From contig NZ_AFIE01000001.1 in assembly GCF_000214135.1 (NCBI RefSeq), positions 62,001-126,000 of the forward strand: a stretch of DNA of 64,000 nucleotides, written 5' to 3'. A program made the position numbers and the translations under genes. Origin of the DNA: Acinetobacter sp. P8-3-8 (GTDB taxonomy: Bacteria > Pseudomonadota > Gammaproteobacteria > Pseudomonadales > Moraxellaceae). Positions 27,494-37,123 of this stretch are shown piece by piece (position 1 is the stretch's first letter; every line of letters begins with the position of its first letter). The notes beneath the pieces were generated by a model. That model had not been told where the DNA came from. It saw only the letters and a program-made list of their open reading frames with translations, and ran no database searches.

Positions 27494-28636
27494 ATGAGCT
27501 TTTCTACCTTTAAAAGTGCGAATAAATTGATTACTGGGCAGGATGCACTCGAATATTTAGTGCAAGCAGTCGATCAATTTAAAATTCAAAAAGCGTTAAT
27601 TGTCAGTGATCAAGGTGTCGTAAAGTCTGGAACCATTCAGCATGTACTGAATATATTAGATATTGAGTATTCAATTTACGACTCAGTAAAACCTGAACCT
27701 GAATTAGAGCAAGTTCAAGACTGTATTGATTTTTATCATACCCATCAATGTCGTGCTGTAATCGGTGTCGGCGGTGGGAGTGCATTGGATATTGCTAAAT
27801 GTGTGGCAGCACTTGCAGGTCAAACAGGTAATATTCACGATTATATTGGTACAGATAAAATTAAAAACCGTGATATTCCTTTGATCGTTGTGCCGACAAC
27901 TTCGGGGACTGGTTCAGAAGTAACCAATATTGCAATTCTTTCTGACAATGCCAATCAAATGAAGCAAGGTATTGTTGCTGATGCATTACTTCCAGATGTT
28001 GCAATAGTTTCACCCATAATGTCTGTGAGTTGCCCAGCTTCAGTCACGGCAGCGAGTGGAGTTGATGCTCTAGTTCATGCGATTGAAGCCTATATTTCTA
28101 TTCATCATTCTGAAATTACTGATGCTTTGGCATTACAAGCGATAGAACTGATTATTGAGTATCTACCTAAAGCGTATGCGTTGCCGAGCAATTTGCTGGC
28201 TCGGGAAAAGATGGCAACAGCTAGTTTAATGGCAGGTTTGGCCTTTGGTAATGCAGGTGTTGGTGCAGTACATGCATTGGCATATCCATTGGGCGGTAAA
28301 TACAAAATGCCTCATGGGGTAAGTAATGCGTTGATGTTGCCTTATGTATTGAAGTGGAATGTTTTAGGTTGCGCAGAACGATTAAGCCGTATTGCAGTAT
28401 TACTGAAATTAGAGGTCACTCAAAATCATATGCACAATGCCGAAGTCTTGGTTGAATTCCTACATCGATTCTGCGAACAGTTGAATATTCCTGCGGGTTT
28501 ACGCAATTTTGGTATTGCAGAACAGGATATTCCTGCCTTGGCTGCTGAAGCGATTAAGGTAGAGCGTTTACTGAAAAATAATCCACGCCGATTGTCTGTG
28601 CAAGATATTGAAGCGATTTATAGTGAAGCGTATTAA
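27494..28636 (+). CDS. Iron-containing alcohol dehydrogenase
   Basis: A 380-residue group-III alcohol dehydrogenase. NAD-binding GVGGGSALDIAKCVAAL is near residue 95, and iron ligands are in the HAIEAYIS and HALAYPLGGKYKMPHGVSNA segments. It resembles 4-hydroxybutyrate and 1,3-propanediol dehydrogenases. It starts 16 bp after the esterase. It would oxidise the omega-hydroxy acid or alcohol released by the esterase to an aldehyde, which the aldehyde dehydrogenase at 30100 would complete. Confidence 0.87.
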   Translation: MSFSTFKSANKLITGQDALEYLVQAVDQFKIQKALIVSDQGVVKSGTIQHVLNILDIEYSIYDSVKPEPELEQVQDCIDFYHTHQCRAVIGVGGGSALDIAKCVAALAGQTGNIHDYIGTDKIKNRDIPLIVVPTTSGTGSEVTNIAILSDNANQMKQGIVADALLPDVAIVSPIMSVSCPASVTAASGVDALVHAIEAYISIHHSEITDALALQAIELIIEYLPKAYALPSNLLAREKMATASLMAGLAFGNAGVGAVHALAYPLGGKYKMPHGVSNALMLPYVLKWNVLGCAERLSRIAVLLKLEVTQNHMHNAEVLVEFLHRFCEQLNIPAGLRNFGIAEQDIPALAAEAIKVERLLKNNPRRLSVQDIEAIYSEAY

Positions 28637-28662
28637 TTCATATTCATTCGGCGGAGATCAAC

Positions 28663-30075
28663 ATGACTATAGATCAGGTTATTTCATTTATGAAAACCCA
28701 TAATGATCGTTTTTCGCTAATGGGTGCAGATGGTCGTTCTATATTCGATGTTGAGCCGATTCGTTCAATTATTAATGCAATTCAGGATGGAATTTATATC
28801 ACTGATGCAGATGCGATAACCATTGCTGTAAACAGTGCATATGAACGAATTACTGGATTAAATCGCAATATATTGATCGGTCGATTTATGGGTGATTTGG
28901 TGGAGTTGGGTTATTTATCCAATTCTGCTTCATTAGAAGTGCTTAAACGTAATGAAGTTGTGACATTAGTACAGACCATCAATGGCTCGCAAAATATTTT
29001 AGTGACAGGAAGCCCTGTTTTTGATGAGAAAAATCAACTGATTTGTGTGGTCACAAGTGTTCGAGATATTACCGAATTACTACGTGCTAAGCATGCACAG
29101 GAACAGTTAGAAAATTTATTTCGTAGTCAGTCACAATACAAAGTTTCTTTTTCATCGCAAGCGTTGATCGTTTCTAGAGAAACACAGCAAATCTTTGATT
29201 TGGTGACCAATGTTGCTAAATTTAATAGCAAAGTTTTACTGAGAGGTGAAACTGGGACTGGTAAGAGCAAGCTTGCGAGTTATCTACACAGTATTAGCCC
29301 AAGAGCTGAACATGCTTTTCTCGAACTGAATTGTTCTGGAATGCCAGACAATTTACTTGAAATGGAGTTGTTTGGTTATGTTCCCGGTGCGTTTACGGGC
29401 GCATCTGCAAAGGGTAAGAAAGGTTTATTGGAAATTGCTCATCAAGGCACATTGTTTTTAGATGAAATTGGTGATTTACCGCTGAATATGCAAGTCAAAC
29501 TATTAAAAGTTATTGAAGATAATCGCTTTTTACCTGTAGGTGGTACTGAATTTAAAGAAGTCGATATTCGCATCATTTCGGCAACGCATCGTGATCTGGA
29601 TGAGATGGTCGCTCAAGGCGAATTTCGAGAAGATTTATATTATCGAATTAATGTGATTGATATTGTTTTACCACCACTACGTGAACGACGTACAGAGATA
29701 TTACCTTTGATTGAGCAGTATCAGCGAAACTTCAATGAAAAATATCAACTCGAAAAGTCATTGAGCCCAGAAGTGATTGAATCCTTAGCTCAATATGATT
29801 GGCCTGGAAATATTCGCCAATTAATCAATGTTGTTGAACGTTTGATGGTGAGTACACCTCAATCTGAAATTAGTTTAAAGGATTTACCTGAATATTTACG
29901 GGCGCATTCAGTAGAAAGCAATCACGGACTAAATTTAAAAGATCGTGTTTTAGCTTTTGAAAAAGATTTAATTATCAGTGCACTCAATATTCACGGTTCA
30001 ACCCGTGCAACAGCAGAAGCTTTAGGTGTGGAGCAGTCAACGCTCGTGAAGAAAATCGCACGATTTAAGTCATAA
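28663..30075 (+). CDS. Sigma-54-dependent transcriptional activator (PAS-AAA+-Fis)
   Basis: A 470-residue enhancer-binding protein. A PAS sensor domain spans about residues 35-140 (IQDGIYITDADAITIAVNSA). The AAA+ domain has Walker A GETGTGKS (195-202), GAFTGA (242-247, which contacts sigma-54) and the Walker B segment LFLDEIGDL. A Fis-type helix-turn-helix ends the protein (STRATAEALGVEQSTLVKKI). There is no response-regulator domain, so it senses a ligand directly. It lies inside the cluster it probably controls, with a matching -24/-12 promoter at 24983. Confidence 0.9.
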   Translation: MTIDQVISFMKTHNDRFSLMGADGRSIFDVEPIRSIINAIQDGIYITDADAITIAVNSAYERITGLNRNILIGRFMGDLVELGYLSNSASLEVLKRNEVVTLVQTINGSQNILVTGSPVFDEKNQLICVVTSVRDITELLRAKHAQEQLENLFRSQSQYKVSFSSQALIVSRETQQIFDLVTNVAKFNSKVLLRGETGTGKSKLASYLHSISPRAEHAFLELNCSGMPDNLLEMELFGYVPGAFTGASAKGKKGLLEIAHQGTLFLDEIGDLPLNMQVKLLKVIEDNRFLPVGGTEFKEVDIRIISATHRDLDEMVAQGEFREDLYYRINVIDIVLPPLRERRTEILPLIEQYQRNFNEKYQLEKSLSPEVIESLAQYDWPGNIRQLINVVERLMVSTPQSEISLKDLPEYLRAHSVESNHGLNLKDRVLAFEKDLIISALNIHGSTRATAEALGVEQSTLVKKIARFKS

Positions 30076-30099
30076 ATTATATTTTAGGAAATATACAGT

Positions 30100-31542
30100 A
30101 TGGATATCACAACACTTTCTGTATTTGAAAACAGATGTTTAGTGAATGGTCAATGGTTAAGTGCGGATGAAAATCTTCAAGTCTTGAATCCATTAGACAA
30201 CTCAGTCATCACGACAGTTCCTGTGCTTGATGAAAGTATAATTAAACAAGCACTTGTGGATGCTGAAATCGCTCAAAAACAATGGAAAAATGTTGCAGTA
30301 AATGAACGTAGTCGTTTATTACGCAACTGGTTTGATTTGTTAATGCAACACCAAGATGAACTTGCGACCATCATGACCGTAGAACAAGGCAAACCGTTCA
30401 AAGAAGCGAAAGGTGAAATTGCTTATGCTGCAAGCTATATCGAATGGTTCAGTGAAGAAGCTAAACGAGGTTATGGTGATATTATTCCTTCATCAGCTTC
30501 GAGTGAAATTTTAGTCTTTAAAGAGGCTGTCGGTGTATGTGCTGCGATTACGCCATGGAATTTTCCAGCAGCAATGATCACACGTAAAGTTGCACCAGCT
30601 TTAGCTGCGGGTTGTAGTATCTTGGTCAAACCTGCGTCAGAAACACCATTAACCGCTTTGGCAATCGCTAAATTAGCTGAAAAAGCAGGATTTCCAGCAG
30701 GTATTTTTAATGTTATTACAGGTTCATCGGCAAAAATTGGCAAAATTTTTACTGAAAGCCCAATCATTAAAAAGTTAAGTTTTACTGGGTCTACAGAAAT
30801 TGGTGCAAAATTGATGGCACAAAGCGCACCGACTGTTAAGAAGATGTCGCTAGAGTTAGGTGGAAATGCACCAGTTCTTGTATTTAAAAGCGCAGATTTG
30901 GATCAAGCTGTGCAGGGTGTTATGGACACCAAATTTAGAAACGCAGGGCAAACTTGTGTCTGTGCAAATCGAATTTATGTTCAAAGTGAAATTTATGAGG
31001 CTTTTGTTGAAAAGCTTAAAGTTAAAGTTGAACAACTGCAAATGGGCAATGGTTTAGATGCCTCAACGGACATTGGTCCGCTCATTAATCGCAAAGCTGT
31101 GCTAAAAGTTGAAGAACATATTCAAGATGCATTATCAAAAGGTGCAAGCCTAGTCACAGGTAAAACCACACAGAATGAAGACAATTGGTGTGTACCTACC
31201 GTTGTAAAAGATGTGACCCAAGAAATGTTATGCGCTAAAGAAGAAACCTTTGGTCCTTTTGCACCTATTTTTAAATTTAGCAGTGAAGAGCAAGCAATTT
31301 CGATGTCAAATGATACCGAGTTTGGATTGGCGTCCTATGTATTTACTCAAGACATTAATCAATTTATCCGTGTATCACGTGGTTTGGAATATGGCATGGT
31401 TGGGGTAAACACAGGGCTTATTTCCAACGCTGCTGCACCTTTTGGTGGAGTAAAATCATCGGGAATCGGACGTGAAGGGTCGAAATATGGCATGGATGAG
31501 TATTTGGAAATGAAATATGTGTGTTTGGGTAATGTGAGCTAA
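30100..31542 (+). CDS. NAD(P)-dependent aldehyde dehydrogenase (succinate-semialdehyde type)
   Basis: A 480-residue ALDH. The catalytic cysteine is in NAGQTCVCANRIYV, the general base in MSLELGGNAP, and NAD-binding motifs are AAITPWNFPAAM and SFTGSTEIG. The GQTCVCxNR signature is typical of GabD-type succinate-semialdehyde dehydrogenases. It is clearly related to the enzyme at 38758, probably an old duplication. As the last gene of the BVMO cluster it would oxidise the semialdehyde from the Fe-ADH to a dicarboxylate. A terminator follows at 31719. Confidence 0.85.
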   Translation: MDITTLSVFENRCLVNGQWLSADENLQVLNPLDNSVITTVPVLDESIIKQALVDAEIAQKQWKNVAVNERSRLLRNWFDLLMQHQDELATIMTVEQGKPFKEAKGEIAYAASYIEWFSEEAKRGYGDIIPSSASSEILVFKEAVGVCAAITPWNFPAAMITRKVAPALAAGCSILVKPASETPLTALAIAKLAEKAGFPAGIFNVITGSSAKIGKIFTESPIIKKLSFTGSTEIGAKLMAQSAPTVKKMSLELGGNAPVLVFKSADLDQAVQGVMDTKFRNAGQTCVCANRIYVQSEIYEAFVEKLKVKVEQLQMGNGLDASTDIGPLINRKAVLKVEEHIQDALSKGASLVTGKTTQNEDNWCVPTVVKDVTQEMLCAKEETFGPFAPIFKFSSEEQAISMSNDTEFGLASYVFTQDINQFIRVSRGLEYGMVGVNTGLISNAAAPFGGVKSSGIGREGSKYGMDEYLEMKYVCLGNVS

Positions 31543-31718
31543 ATTTTTGAAAGAAGGTGTTGGTTATAGTGAGTGTATGTCGCTTTAATAAAACTATATC
31601 GGCTTATTAAACAGCCCAACACCCTTAAACTATCTACAATATCCATATTCAAACGACACAATATTCAATAGCGCAATTGAAAGGCGATTATTCAAAAACA
31701 ATTGTTTAAAAATATCCT

Positions 31719-31782
31719 AAGACTTTGTATGTGAACGTTTACACATTAGGGTGTTAACACCATACAAAGTCTTTTTTTATTT
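31719..31782 (+). terminator. Terminator after the BVMO cluster
   Basis: Perfect 13-bp stem AAGACTTTGTATG (31719-31731) with CATACAAAGTCTT (31761-31773), then a T-rich run. The loop contains a small palindrome, GTGTTAACAC. Confidence 0.85.
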
Positions 31783-31837
31783 TGCTAATCGTGTGGGGAT
31801 GCACACTACACTTGACGCTTATAGAAAAGCTTTTTAT

Positions 31838-32746
31838 TCATAATTTGCTGGTGCTGTTTTCCTGTTGCAAGTAGGTTTGTCTAAATTCGGAGGGTCTAAT
31901 TCCTGCGTGTCGTTGAAAAAAACGACTAAAATAAGCAGGATCTTTAAAACCCAATTGATAGCAAATTTGATTAATTGAAGTATCTGTAAAAATTAAAAGA
32001 CGCTTAGCTTCTTGCATTTGCCGATCATAGATTAATTTCTTAGAAGAAATATCGGCTAAACGACGACAAATATCATTTAAGCGAGTTTCTGTGATTGTTA
32101 GAAAATCAGCATATTGTATAAGAGGCCAGTGTTGATCATAGTTGCTTTCGATAAGTTCGTTAAATTTTCTAAAAATTGCAAGATCGCCACAATTGTTTTT
32201 AATACGTGGTGGTACAGCCTCAGCGAGTCGTAATACTTGTAGGAAAACTAAGCTAATTAAGCTTTTTAATGCAAAACTCTTACCGTATTTGTTGGTGTTA
32301 AATTCTTGTTTGAGTTCACGTAAATAAGTATCTAATAAAGTAAGATCTTTTAAATCCTCAGATCTGAGTTGAGAGGCGTGCAGACATATGGGAGAGATAT
32401 GCTGTGCCTTTAAATCTACTTGCAACAAGGGCCAAATAATATTTTGTTGTAATGTGAGTACATGACCTTCACATCCGGGATCTGTAATAAATGAATGTGC
32501 GACAGACGGTGGCGTTAAAAAGAATGCGGGTGCATGACATACATATTTTACATCGTCTAAAAAAACACGAACGGTACCTTTGCTAATAAAATGCAGTTGG
32601 AAGAAACGGTCATGTCTATGTGGTGACATATTCATACCAAAGAATTTGGCAAGTTTTTCTAAGGCATCATAATGAATTTCTGCATCCGCATAGCGTTGAT
32701 CATAAACTTCTCCCATATGCAAATTTGGAATAGTGTCTAGTTTCAT
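31838..32746 (-). CDS. hpaA: AraC-family activator of 4-hydroxyphenylacetate catabolism
   Basis: A 302-residue protein with a cupin sensor domain (SPHRHDRFFQLHFISKG and LTPPSVAHSFITDPGCEGHV, both closely like E. coli HpaA) and a C-terminal double helix-turn-helix (TSINQICYQLGFKDPAYFSR). HpaA senses 4-hydroxyphenylacetate and activates the hydroxylase genes. It is divergent from hpaG1 across a 149-bp region with two predicted HpaR sites. Here the hydroxylase genes are about 10 kb away. The ribosome site is unclear because AAAGG directly abuts the ATG. Confidence 0.85.
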   Translation of the reverse strand: MKLDTIPNLHMGEVYDQRYADAEIHYDALEKLAKFFGMNMSPHRHDRFFQLHFISKGTVRVFLDDVKYVCHAPAFFLTPPSVAHSFITDPGCEGHVLTLQQNIIWPLLQVDLKAQHISPICLHASQLRSEDLKDLTLLDTYLRELKQEFNTNKYGKSFALKSLISLVFLQVLRLAEAVPPRIKNNCGDLAIFRKFNELIESNYDQHWPLIQYADFLTITETRLNDICRRLADISSKKLIYDRQMQEAKRLLIFTDTSINQICYQLGFKDPAYFSRFFQRHAGIRPSEFRQTYLQQENSTSKL

Positions 32747-32805
32747 CCTTTCTTGTCCATGAAAAGTATATTTTTTACATCATAACCTAAAAATGGCTTG
32801 CATTT

Positions 32806-32838
32806 GTTAATATATTAACTATATATTTAACATATTAA
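32806..32838. promoter_or_regulatory. Predicted HpaR operators between hpaA and hpaG1
   Basis: Perfect palindrome GTTAATATATTAAC (32806-32819), followed by a weaker half-matching site, TTAACATATTAA (32827-32838). The same 14-mer recurs at 51526, with near-matches at 40263, 40339, 48272, 48305 and 49822, always in intergenic or leader DNA of the HPA island. Confidence 0.7.
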
Positions 32839-32895
32839 GTAATTCATAGGAAATCTGGCTGATCAAGGCTAGATGAAAAAGGATGAGAGTGTTCA

Positions 32896-33555
32896 ATGAT
32901 TGATAGTAAAAACCTCGTAATAAATGGAAATATTTTTGGTATAGCTTTGAATTATAAAGACTTGTATGCATTCTTAAAAGCGCAGTTTAATGAAAAGCCT
33001 TATCTAAGCGAACCGAAAAAACCTGTTTTATTTATCAAAACACCCAATACCCGCAATCAATCAGGTGCTCCTATTGTTAAAAGAAAAGGAGATATTTTAC
33101 AAGCTGGACCTACATTAGGCATTGTCATCGGGAAATGTACCAGTCGAGTTTCGAAAAGTGATGCTTTACAGCATATTGCTGGTTATGTCGTGGTGAATGA
33201 GCTGAGCCTTCCTGAAGAAAGCTATTACCGTCCAGCTGTGAAAGCAAAGTGTCAGGATGGGTTTTGTGTGATTGGTACACCTGTCGCTAAAGAACAAATT
33301 CAGAATATTGGGCAACTTGAGTTGCGTGTATTTGTGAATGGTGAATTGAAACAGCAAGGCACAACGGCTAATTGGATTAGAACACCTGAGCAAATTATTG
33401 AAGAAATTTCAGAATATATGCCTTTAAACGAAGGTGACATCATTTTGACAGGGACACCATACGGTCGTGTTGATTTACAAGACGGTGATGTGGTTCGTAT
33501 TGAAATTGATCAATTGGGTTCGGTAACGAATACGATTCAGCAAGAAGGGAACTAA
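32896..33555 (+). CDS. hpaG1: HpaG1: homoprotocatechuate pathway isomerase/decarboxylase, N-terminal-type subunit
   Basis: A 219-residue protein of the fumarylacetoacetate hydrolase superfamily. GIALNYKDLYAFLKAQFNEK at the start and ILTGTPYGRVDLQDGDVVRI near the end match the N-terminal half of E. coli HpaG, where two such domains are fused. Together with HpaG2 it decarboxylates and isomerises the ring-cleavage product to 2-oxohept-4-ene-1,7-dioate. Here the two halves are separate genes with 3 bp between them. It is the first gene of the hpaG1-G2-E-D-F-H-I operon. Confidence 0.87.
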   Translation: MIDSKNLVINGNIFGIALNYKDLYAFLKAQFNEKPYLSEPKKPVLFIKTPNTRNQSGAPIVKRKGDILQAGPTLGIVIGKCTSRVSKSDALQHIAGYVVVNELSLPEESYYRPAVKAKCQDGFCVIGTPVAKEQIQNIGQLELRVFVNGELKQQGTTANWIRTPEQIIEEISEYMPLNEGDIILTGTPYGRVDLQDGDVVRIEIDQLGSVTNTIQQEGN

Positions 33556-33558
33556 GTC

Positions 33559-34320
33559 ATGAAAACTGCACGCATCCGCTACAACAATGAAATTCATAAT
33601 GTTCAGGTTAATGACGAGCTTCAAGTCACTTTAGCGACAGGTGAAATACTAGATGAACATGCTGTTGAATGGTTAGCTCCAGCACAGGGAACCATGTTTG
33701 CACTTGGTCTAAATTATGCTGATCATGCCCGTGAATTAGCATTTGAGCCACCGAAGGAACCGTTAATTTTTATCAAAGCACCAAACACTTATACAGGACA
33801 TAACCAAAAAACGTGGCGTCCAGACAATGTTGATTACATGCATTATGAATGTGAATTGGTTGCTGTGATTGGTAAGCAAGCTAAAAATGTGAAACGTGAA
33901 GATGCTTTAGATTATGTTGCAGGCTATACCTTGTGTAATGACTATGCGATTCGTGATTTCTTAGAAAATTACTATCGTCCAAATTTACGAGTCAAAAACC
34001 GCCTTTCAACGACACCTGTTGGGCCATATATCATCGATAAAAGTTTAGTTCCTGCGCCTAATAATTTAGCACTTAAAACATGGGTGAATGGTGAACTTCG
34101 TCAAGAGGGAACGACTGCAGACATGATTTTTGACGTGCCTTTCCTGATCGAATACATTTCTTCATTTATGACTCTACAAGTTGGCGACATGATTGCAACG
34201 GGTACACCTGAAGGTTTATCGGATGTTGTTCCAGGCGATGAAGTGGTGGTTGAGATAGAGGGTGTTGGTAAGTTGCGCAACTTTATCGTTTCAGAATCAG
34301 ATTTTTTTAAAACAGTTTAA
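33559..34320 (+). CDS. hpaG2: HpaG2: homoprotocatechuate pathway isomerase/decarboxylase, C-terminal-type subunit
   Basis: A 253-residue FAH-superfamily protein. FALGLNYADHARELAFEPPK, the metal-binding MHYECELVAVIGKQ and MIATGTPEGLSDVVPGDEVV correspond to the C-terminal half of HpaG. It probably forms the functional decarboxylase/isomerase with HpaG1. It starts 3 bp after the hpaG1 stop and is followed closely by hpaE. Confidence 0.88.
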   Translation: MKTARIRYNNEIHNVQVNDELQVTLATGEILDEHAVEWLAPAQGTMFALGLNYADHARELAFEPPKEPLIFIKAPNTYTGHNQKTWRPDNVDYMHYECELVAVIGKQAKNVKREDALDYVAGYTLCNDYAIRDFLENYYRPNLRVKNRLSTTPVGPYIIDKSLVPAPNNLALKTWVNGELRQEGTTADMIFDVPFLIEYISSFMTLQVGDMIATGTPEGLSDVVPGDEVVVEIEGVGKLRNFIVSESDFFKTV

Positions 34321-34340
34321 CTAGATTAAGGATGAGTAAA

Positions 34341-35801
34341 ATGATTAAGCACTGGATTAATGGTAAAGAAGTAGAAAGCAAAGAAACATTTACCAACTAT
34401 AACCCTGCAACCAATGAAGCGATTGGCGAAGTAGCAAGTGGTGGTCAGGACGAAATTAATTTAGCTGTTGCTGCGGCAAAAAATGCCTTTCCAAAATGGG
34501 CGAAAACACCTGCTAAAGAACGTGCTCGTCTCATGCGCAATCTGGGTGAATTGATTGATCAAAACGTTGCTAAAATTGCAGAATTAGAAACATTAGATAC
34601 AGGATTACCGATTCATCAAACGAAAAATGTTTTGATTCCACGCGCATCGCATAATTTCAACTTCTTTGCAGAAGTGTGTACACGTGTGAATGGACATACT
34701 TATCCAGTAGATGATCAAATGTTGAATTACACGTTGCATCAACCCGTGGGTGTCTGTGGTCTAGTTTCACCATGGAATGTACCGTTTATGACAGCAACAT
34801 GGAAAACTGCGCCGTGTTTAGCTTTAGGTAATACCGCTGTTTTAAAAATGTCAGAACTTTCACCATTGACTGCCAACGAGTTAGGACGCTTAGCGATGGA
34901 AGCGGGTATTCCTGAAGGTGTTTTCAATGTCGTGCAAGGTTATGGTGCTAATGCAGGTGATGCCTTAGTAAAGCATCCTGATGTTCGTGCTATTTCGTTT
35001 ACTGGTGGGAATGAAACAGGTCGTAAGATTATGGCTAACGCAGGCTTGAAAAAGTACTCCATGGAATTGGGCGGTAAGTCACCTGTGGTTATTTTTGAAG
35101 ATGCAGACCTTGATCGTGCATTAGATGCAGCTTTGTTTACTATTTTTTCACTGAATGGCGAACGTTGTACAGCAGGAAGCCGTATTTTCATTCAAGAATC
35201 TGTTTATGATGAATTTGTGAAAGAATTTGCTCGCCGTGCTAAAAATATTCAGGTCGGTGATCCACAGGATCCGAACACTCAGGTTGGGTCAATGATTACC
35301 CAAGCGCATTACAACAAAGTGACAGGTTATATCAAAATTGGTATCGAAGAAGGTGCGAATTTGGTTGCTGGTGGTTTGGAGCGTCCTGTTGGTCTAGCTG
35401 AACATCTTAAAAATGGACAATTTGTTCAACCAACGGTTTTTGCAAATGTTGATAATCGTATGCGTATCGCGCAGGAAGAGATTTTTGGCCCAGTGGTTTG
35501 CTTATTGAAATTTAAAGATGAAGCAGAAGCACTTCAATTGGCAAACGATGTTGAATATGGTCTAGCTTCATATATCTGGACACAAGATATTGGCAAAGCG
35601 CATCGTGTAGCTGCGGGAATTGAAGCGGGCATGGTATTTATTAACAGTCAGAACGTACGTGACCTACGTCAGCCTTTTGGTGGTGTGAAAGCTTCAGGTA
35701 CAGGTCGTGAAGGTGGTGAATATAGCTTTGAGGTCTTTACTGAGTTAAAGAATGTTTGTATTTCAATGGGCTCACACCATATTCCACATTGGGGTGCTTA
35801 A
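34341..35801 (+). CDS. hpaE: 5-carboxymethyl-2-hydroxymuconate semialdehyde dehydrogenase
   Basis: A 486-residue NAD-dependent ALDH. The catalytic cysteine is in NGERCTAGSRIF, the general base in MELGGKSPVVIFEDAD, and NAD motifs are LVSPWNVPFMTA and SFTGGNETG. These are HpaE/HpcC-like features. It oxidises the semialdehyde formed by HpaD to 5-carboxymethyl-2-hydroxymuconate. The ATG at 34341 is preferred because AAGG directly abuts the earlier ATG at 34332. Confidence 0.88.
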   Translation: MIKHWINGKEVESKETFTNYNPATNEAIGEVASGGQDEINLAVAAAKNAFPKWAKTPAKERARLMRNLGELIDQNVAKIAELETLDTGLPIHQTKNVLIPRASHNFNFFAEVCTRVNGHTYPVDDQMLNYTLHQPVGVCGLVSPWNVPFMTATWKTAPCLALGNTAVLKMSELSPLTANELGRLAMEAGIPEGVFNVVQGYGANAGDALVKHPDVRAISFTGGNETGRKIMANAGLKKYSMELGGKSPVVIFEDADLDRALDAALFTIFSLNGERCTAGSRIFIQESVYDEFVKEFARRAKNIQVGDPQDPNTQVGSMITQAHYNKVTGYIKIGIEEGANLVAGGLERPVGLAEHLKNGQFVQPTVFANVDNRMRIAQEEIFGPVVCLLKFKDEAEALQLANDVEYGLASYIWTQDIGKAHRVAAGIEAGMVFINSQNVRDLRQPFGGVKASGTGREGGEYSFEVFTELKNVCISMGSHHIPHWGA

Positions 35802-35856
35802 GCTCCCTTTTTAAGAAAATCGTTTAGATGATGAATAAAATTTCAGGAAGAAAGTT

Positions 35857-36705
35857 ATGGGCAAGCTAGCTTTAGCAGCAAAAATCACACACGTTCCATC
35901 GATGTATTTATCTGAATTACCAGGACCTCAAAATGGTTGTCGCCAAGCTGCGATTGATGGTCATTATGAAATTGGTCGCCGTTGTCGTGAATTGAATGTT
36001 GACACGATCGTGGTTTTTGATAGCCACTGGTTGGTGAATAGCGCATTTCATATTAACTGCGGTGAACATTTCCAAGGGATATATACCAGTAATGAGTTGC
36101 CTCATTTTATTAAAGATATGAGCTTTGAATACGACGGTAATCCTGAATTTGGTCAGCTCATGCAAGAAGAAATTAGCAAAACTGGGATTCGGGTACAGGC
36201 GCATAACATCAAGAGTTTAGAGTTGGAATATGGCACATTGGTTCCAATGCGTTATATGAATCAAGACAAAAAATTTAAAGTGGTGTCGGTATCTGCATTT
36301 TTGACTTCACATGAGTTAGAAGATAGCCGTAAGTTTGGTGAAGGCCTGCTCAAAGCCATTGAAAAATATGACGGTACTGTTGCTGTTTTTGCCAGTGGTT
36401 CTCTGTCACATCGTTTTATTTGGGATCGTGAAGTGAGCCGTGGTATGGATTCTTATACCCGTGAATGGGATCGTCAAGTAGATAAACATGTGGTCGGCAT
36501 GTGGAAAAATGCACAATGGCCTGAGTTTATCGCAATGTTGCCAGAATATGCTGAATATTGTTATGGCGAAGGTGGCATGCACGATACAGCGATGCTGTTA
36601 GGCTTATTGGGCTGGGATCAGTACGACAAACCTGTAGAAATTATTACGGATGCATTTCCAAGCTCAGGAACTGGGCAAATTAATGCCATTTTCCCTGTTG
36701 AATAA
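35857..36705 (+). CDS. hpaD: 3,4-dihydroxyphenylacetate 2,3-dioxygenase
   Basis: A 282-residue class III (LigB-type) extradiol ring-cleavage dioxygenase. Candidate metal ligands are His12 (ITHVPSM) and the histidine of FDSHWLVNS; SGSLSHRFIWD carries another conserved histidine. It opens homoprotocatechuate to 5-carboxymethyl-2-hydroxymuconate semialdehyde. AGGAAGAAAGTT precedes the ATG. The gene order E-D-F matches other hpa clusters. Confidence 0.88.
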   Translation: MGKLALAAKITHVPSMYLSELPGPQNGCRQAAIDGHYEIGRRCRELNVDTIVVFDSHWLVNSAFHINCGEHFQGIYTSNELPHFIKDMSFEYDGNPEFGQLMQEEISKTGIRVQAHNIKSLELEYGTLVPMRYMNQDKKFKVVSVSAFLTSHELEDSRKFGEGLLKAIEKYDGTVAVFASGSLSHRFIWDREVSRGMDSYTREWDRQVDKHVVGMWKNAQWPEFIAMLPEYAEYCYGEGGMHDTAMLLGLLGWDQYDKPVEIITDAFPSSGTGQINAIFPVE

Positions 36706-36719
36706 TAGGAGTAAATCGC

Positions 36720-37109
36720 ATGCCTCATTTTATTGCTGAATATAGTGCCAATCTCCATGACGATATCGATTTTCAGGATTTCTTTGGCAAAGTGAACCAT
36801 TTTCTGGGTGCGACAGGTGTATTCCCATTAGGGGGAATTCGAAGTCGTGCCATCTGTATGCATGATTATGTGATAGCGGATGCCAAGCATGACTACGCCT
36901 TTATTCATATGACTTTAAAAGTTGGTTCAGGGCGTGATTTAGAAACTCGGCAACATGTTGCACAAGAGCTATTTAAGTTGATTGAGGAACATTTTCAGCC
37001 ATTAAAAGACCGACGGTTATTGGCGATTTCCTTTGAAATGACTGAACTTGATCCAGTATTGAATTTTAAATCCAACAACATTCATCAATTTCTCAATGCG
37101 CAGCAATAA
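36720..37109 (+). CDS. hpaF: 5-carboxymethyl-2-hydroxymuconate delta-isomerase
   Basis: A 129-residue tautomerase-superfamily protein. The sequence from the start ([20 protein letters not shown]) has Pro2, the catalytic N-terminal proline after methionine removal. [20 protein letters not shown] is the conserved central segment of HpaF/CHMI. It isomerises the HpaE product. TAGGAGTAAATCGC precedes the ATG. Confidence 0.88.
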   Translation: MPHFIAEYSANLHDDIDFQDFFGKVNHFLGATGVFPLGGIRSRAICMHDYVIADAKHDYAFIHMTLKVGSGRDLETRQHVAQELFKLIEEHFQPLKDRRLLAISFEMTELDPVLNFKSNNIHQFLNAQQ

Positions 37110-37123
37110 CAACGGATGTGAAT

